From contig LJCR01000142.1 of the NCBI GenBank assembly GCA_001399705.1, positions 1-6,330 on the forward strand: 6,330 nucleotides of DNA, in the 5' to 3' direction. Position numbers and translations under genes: made by a program. The stretch is from Kouleothrix aurantiaca. Its GTDB lineage: Bacteria; Chloroflexota; Chloroflexia; Chloroflexales; Roseiflexaceae. Under the pieces are notes generated by a model that did no database searches, was not told where the DNA came from, and saw only the letters and a list, made by a program, of their open reading frames with translations. Shown in pieces: positions 5,680-6,330 of the stretch. The number at the start of each line of letters is the position of its first letter. Position 1 is the first letter of the stretch.

Positions 5680-6270
5680 ATGAGCTCCAACTATTCCGAG
5701 CAGGACACCGAGCGCGCCCGCGCCGCCGAAGCCTCATCGGCCGGGGCGCCAACCCAGCAGTTGGGCCTGCCGCCGGCAGCCGCGCCGAGCGCGCCGCCTG
5801 CAAGAAGCCGCAACAACCCGGTGGCGCTGGGCCTGATCGCGATTGGCGCGCTGCTGCTGTTTGGGCGCGTGGCCGGCGTGCGCGTTGACCTGGCGCCGGG
5901 CCTGGTGCTGCTGACGATCGCGAGCTGTTTTCTGTTTTTCTCGTTCTGGAAGCGGATCTACGGCCTGCTCATCCCCGGCAGCATCCTGGCCGGCCTGAGC
6001 GTGGGCGTGACCTTTGCCGACCTGACCGACGGCGTGTCGGTGCTCTGGGGGCTGGCGCTGGGCTTTCTGACCATCCTGTTCGTTGGGCGCGCGCTGTTTG
6101 GAAAAACCAACTCGTGGCCGGCCATCCCGGCGGTGATCCTGTTCGCAATCGGCGTGATTATTGCGGCTGCGAACCTGCCGGGCCTGCTGGCCGGCGGGCT
6201 GGTGTGGCTGCCGCTGCTGCTGATCGGCGCGGGCCTGTACCTGGGCTGGGGCCGCCGCCGAACAGCGTAA
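5680..6270 (+). CDS. Six-helix membrane protein of unknown function with disordered N terminus
   Basis: A complete 196-residue integral membrane protein. The ATG at 5680 follows AAGGAGG with 4 nt spacing. Residues 1-46 are hydrophilic, rich in Ala, Pro and Ser, and probably disordered in the cytoplasm, with a basic ARSRNN stretch before the first helix. Hydrophobic segments lie at about 47-64, 70-88, 92-112, 117-137, 146-164 and 170-189, and the chain ends in basic GRRRTA, consistent with both termini inside. Repeated glycine-rich patterns (ALGLIAIGALLLFG, LLLIGAGLYLGWG) resemble the LiaI/LiaF-like or DUF5668 transmembrane type, but no catalytic or transport motif is visible and no function is claimed. 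It stands alone on the plus strand. Its wobble positions look more GC-rich than those of the MalT-like gene. Confidence 0.85.
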   Translation: MSSNYSEQDTERARAAEASSAGAPTQQLGLPPAAAPSAPPARSRNNPVALGLIAIGALLLFGRVAGVRVDLAPGLVLLTIASCFLFFSFWKRIYGLLIPGSILAGLSVGVTFADLTDGVSVLWGLALGFLTILFVGRALFGKTNSWPAIPAVILFAIGVIIAAANLPGLLAGGLVWLPLLLIGAGLYLGWGRRRTA

Positions 6271-6290
6271 GGTCATATCTTTTAAATAAC

Positions 6291-6306
6291 CACCAAGACA
6301 CCAAGA
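6291..6306. repeat. 8-bp tandem repeat CACCAAGA x2
   Basis: Two perfect adjacent copies lie 21 nt after the membrane-protein stop. A weak hairpin follows (ATCTCA 6307-6312 with TGAGAT 6321-6326) without a T-run inside the window, so termination is not claimed. Confidence 0.5.
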
Positions 6307-6330
6307 ATCTCACCATGTGATGAGATGCTT

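Noticed and set aside
5734..6276. 180-residue minus-strand frame rich in Gln, Arg and Ala opposite the membrane protein
   Set aside because: Its composition is that of the complement of a hydrophobic membrane-protein gene.
6307..6326. Terminator hairpin after the membrane-protein gene
   Set aside because: The stem is only six mostly A/T-containing pairs with an 8-nt loop, and no T-run follows before the window ends.

Overview
The window comes from a GC-rich bacterial chromosome. The best guess is a Chloroflexota (Chloroflexus/Roseiflexus-like) genome. This rests on remembered family resemblance: a MalT-like STAND regulator, a COG4671-type glycosyltransferase start, a six-helix membrane protein and 'CCTGAGC..GCCGAAGGGC' intergenic repeats. 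No database search was possible, so the taxon is an inference.

Left third, minus strand, positions 1-2347. A compact operon reads right to left. A sigma-70-like promoter (TTGACG, 17 bp, TACAAT) drives two consecutive nucleotidyltransferase-fold proteins. The first has a modified active-site motif (GP, DxE) and the second a canonical one (GS, DxD). A divergent protein follows with RNase H-like sequence patterning and a very acidic tail, then the first 12 codons of a probable fourth gene that leaves the window. Genes one and two overlap by 11 nt, and genes two and three are 33 nt apart. The set looks like an accessory or defence-type cassette, but no recognisable antitoxin is present and the function is not known.

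Middle, positions 2233-2984. This is about 750 bases with no credible gene but many short repeats of three unrelated kinds: CCATGTCCGACACG boxes, ATAAAGTTGGC boxes in both orientations, and CCTTATGTTKAGCGC boxes. They look like relics of insertion-sequence ends. One copy lies inside the promoter spacer of the nucleotidyltransferase operon. An extended -10 promoter (TGCTACAAT) sits near 2863.

Right half. A plus-strand MalT/LuxR-type ATPase (2985-5084) loses its expected C-terminal part, including the LuxR DNA-binding domain. It runs head-on into the truncated 3' side of a minus-strand glycosyltransferase start. The joint is within about 5053-5072. Two broken genes meeting end to end means either a real deletion or rearrangement, or a chimeric assembly. 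The glycosyltransferase keeps a good promoter, a ribosome binding site and an upstream 13-bp palindrome. After a repeat-bearing spacer, the window ends with an intact six-helix membrane protein (5680-6270) of unknown function, followed by a short 8-bp tandem repeat.
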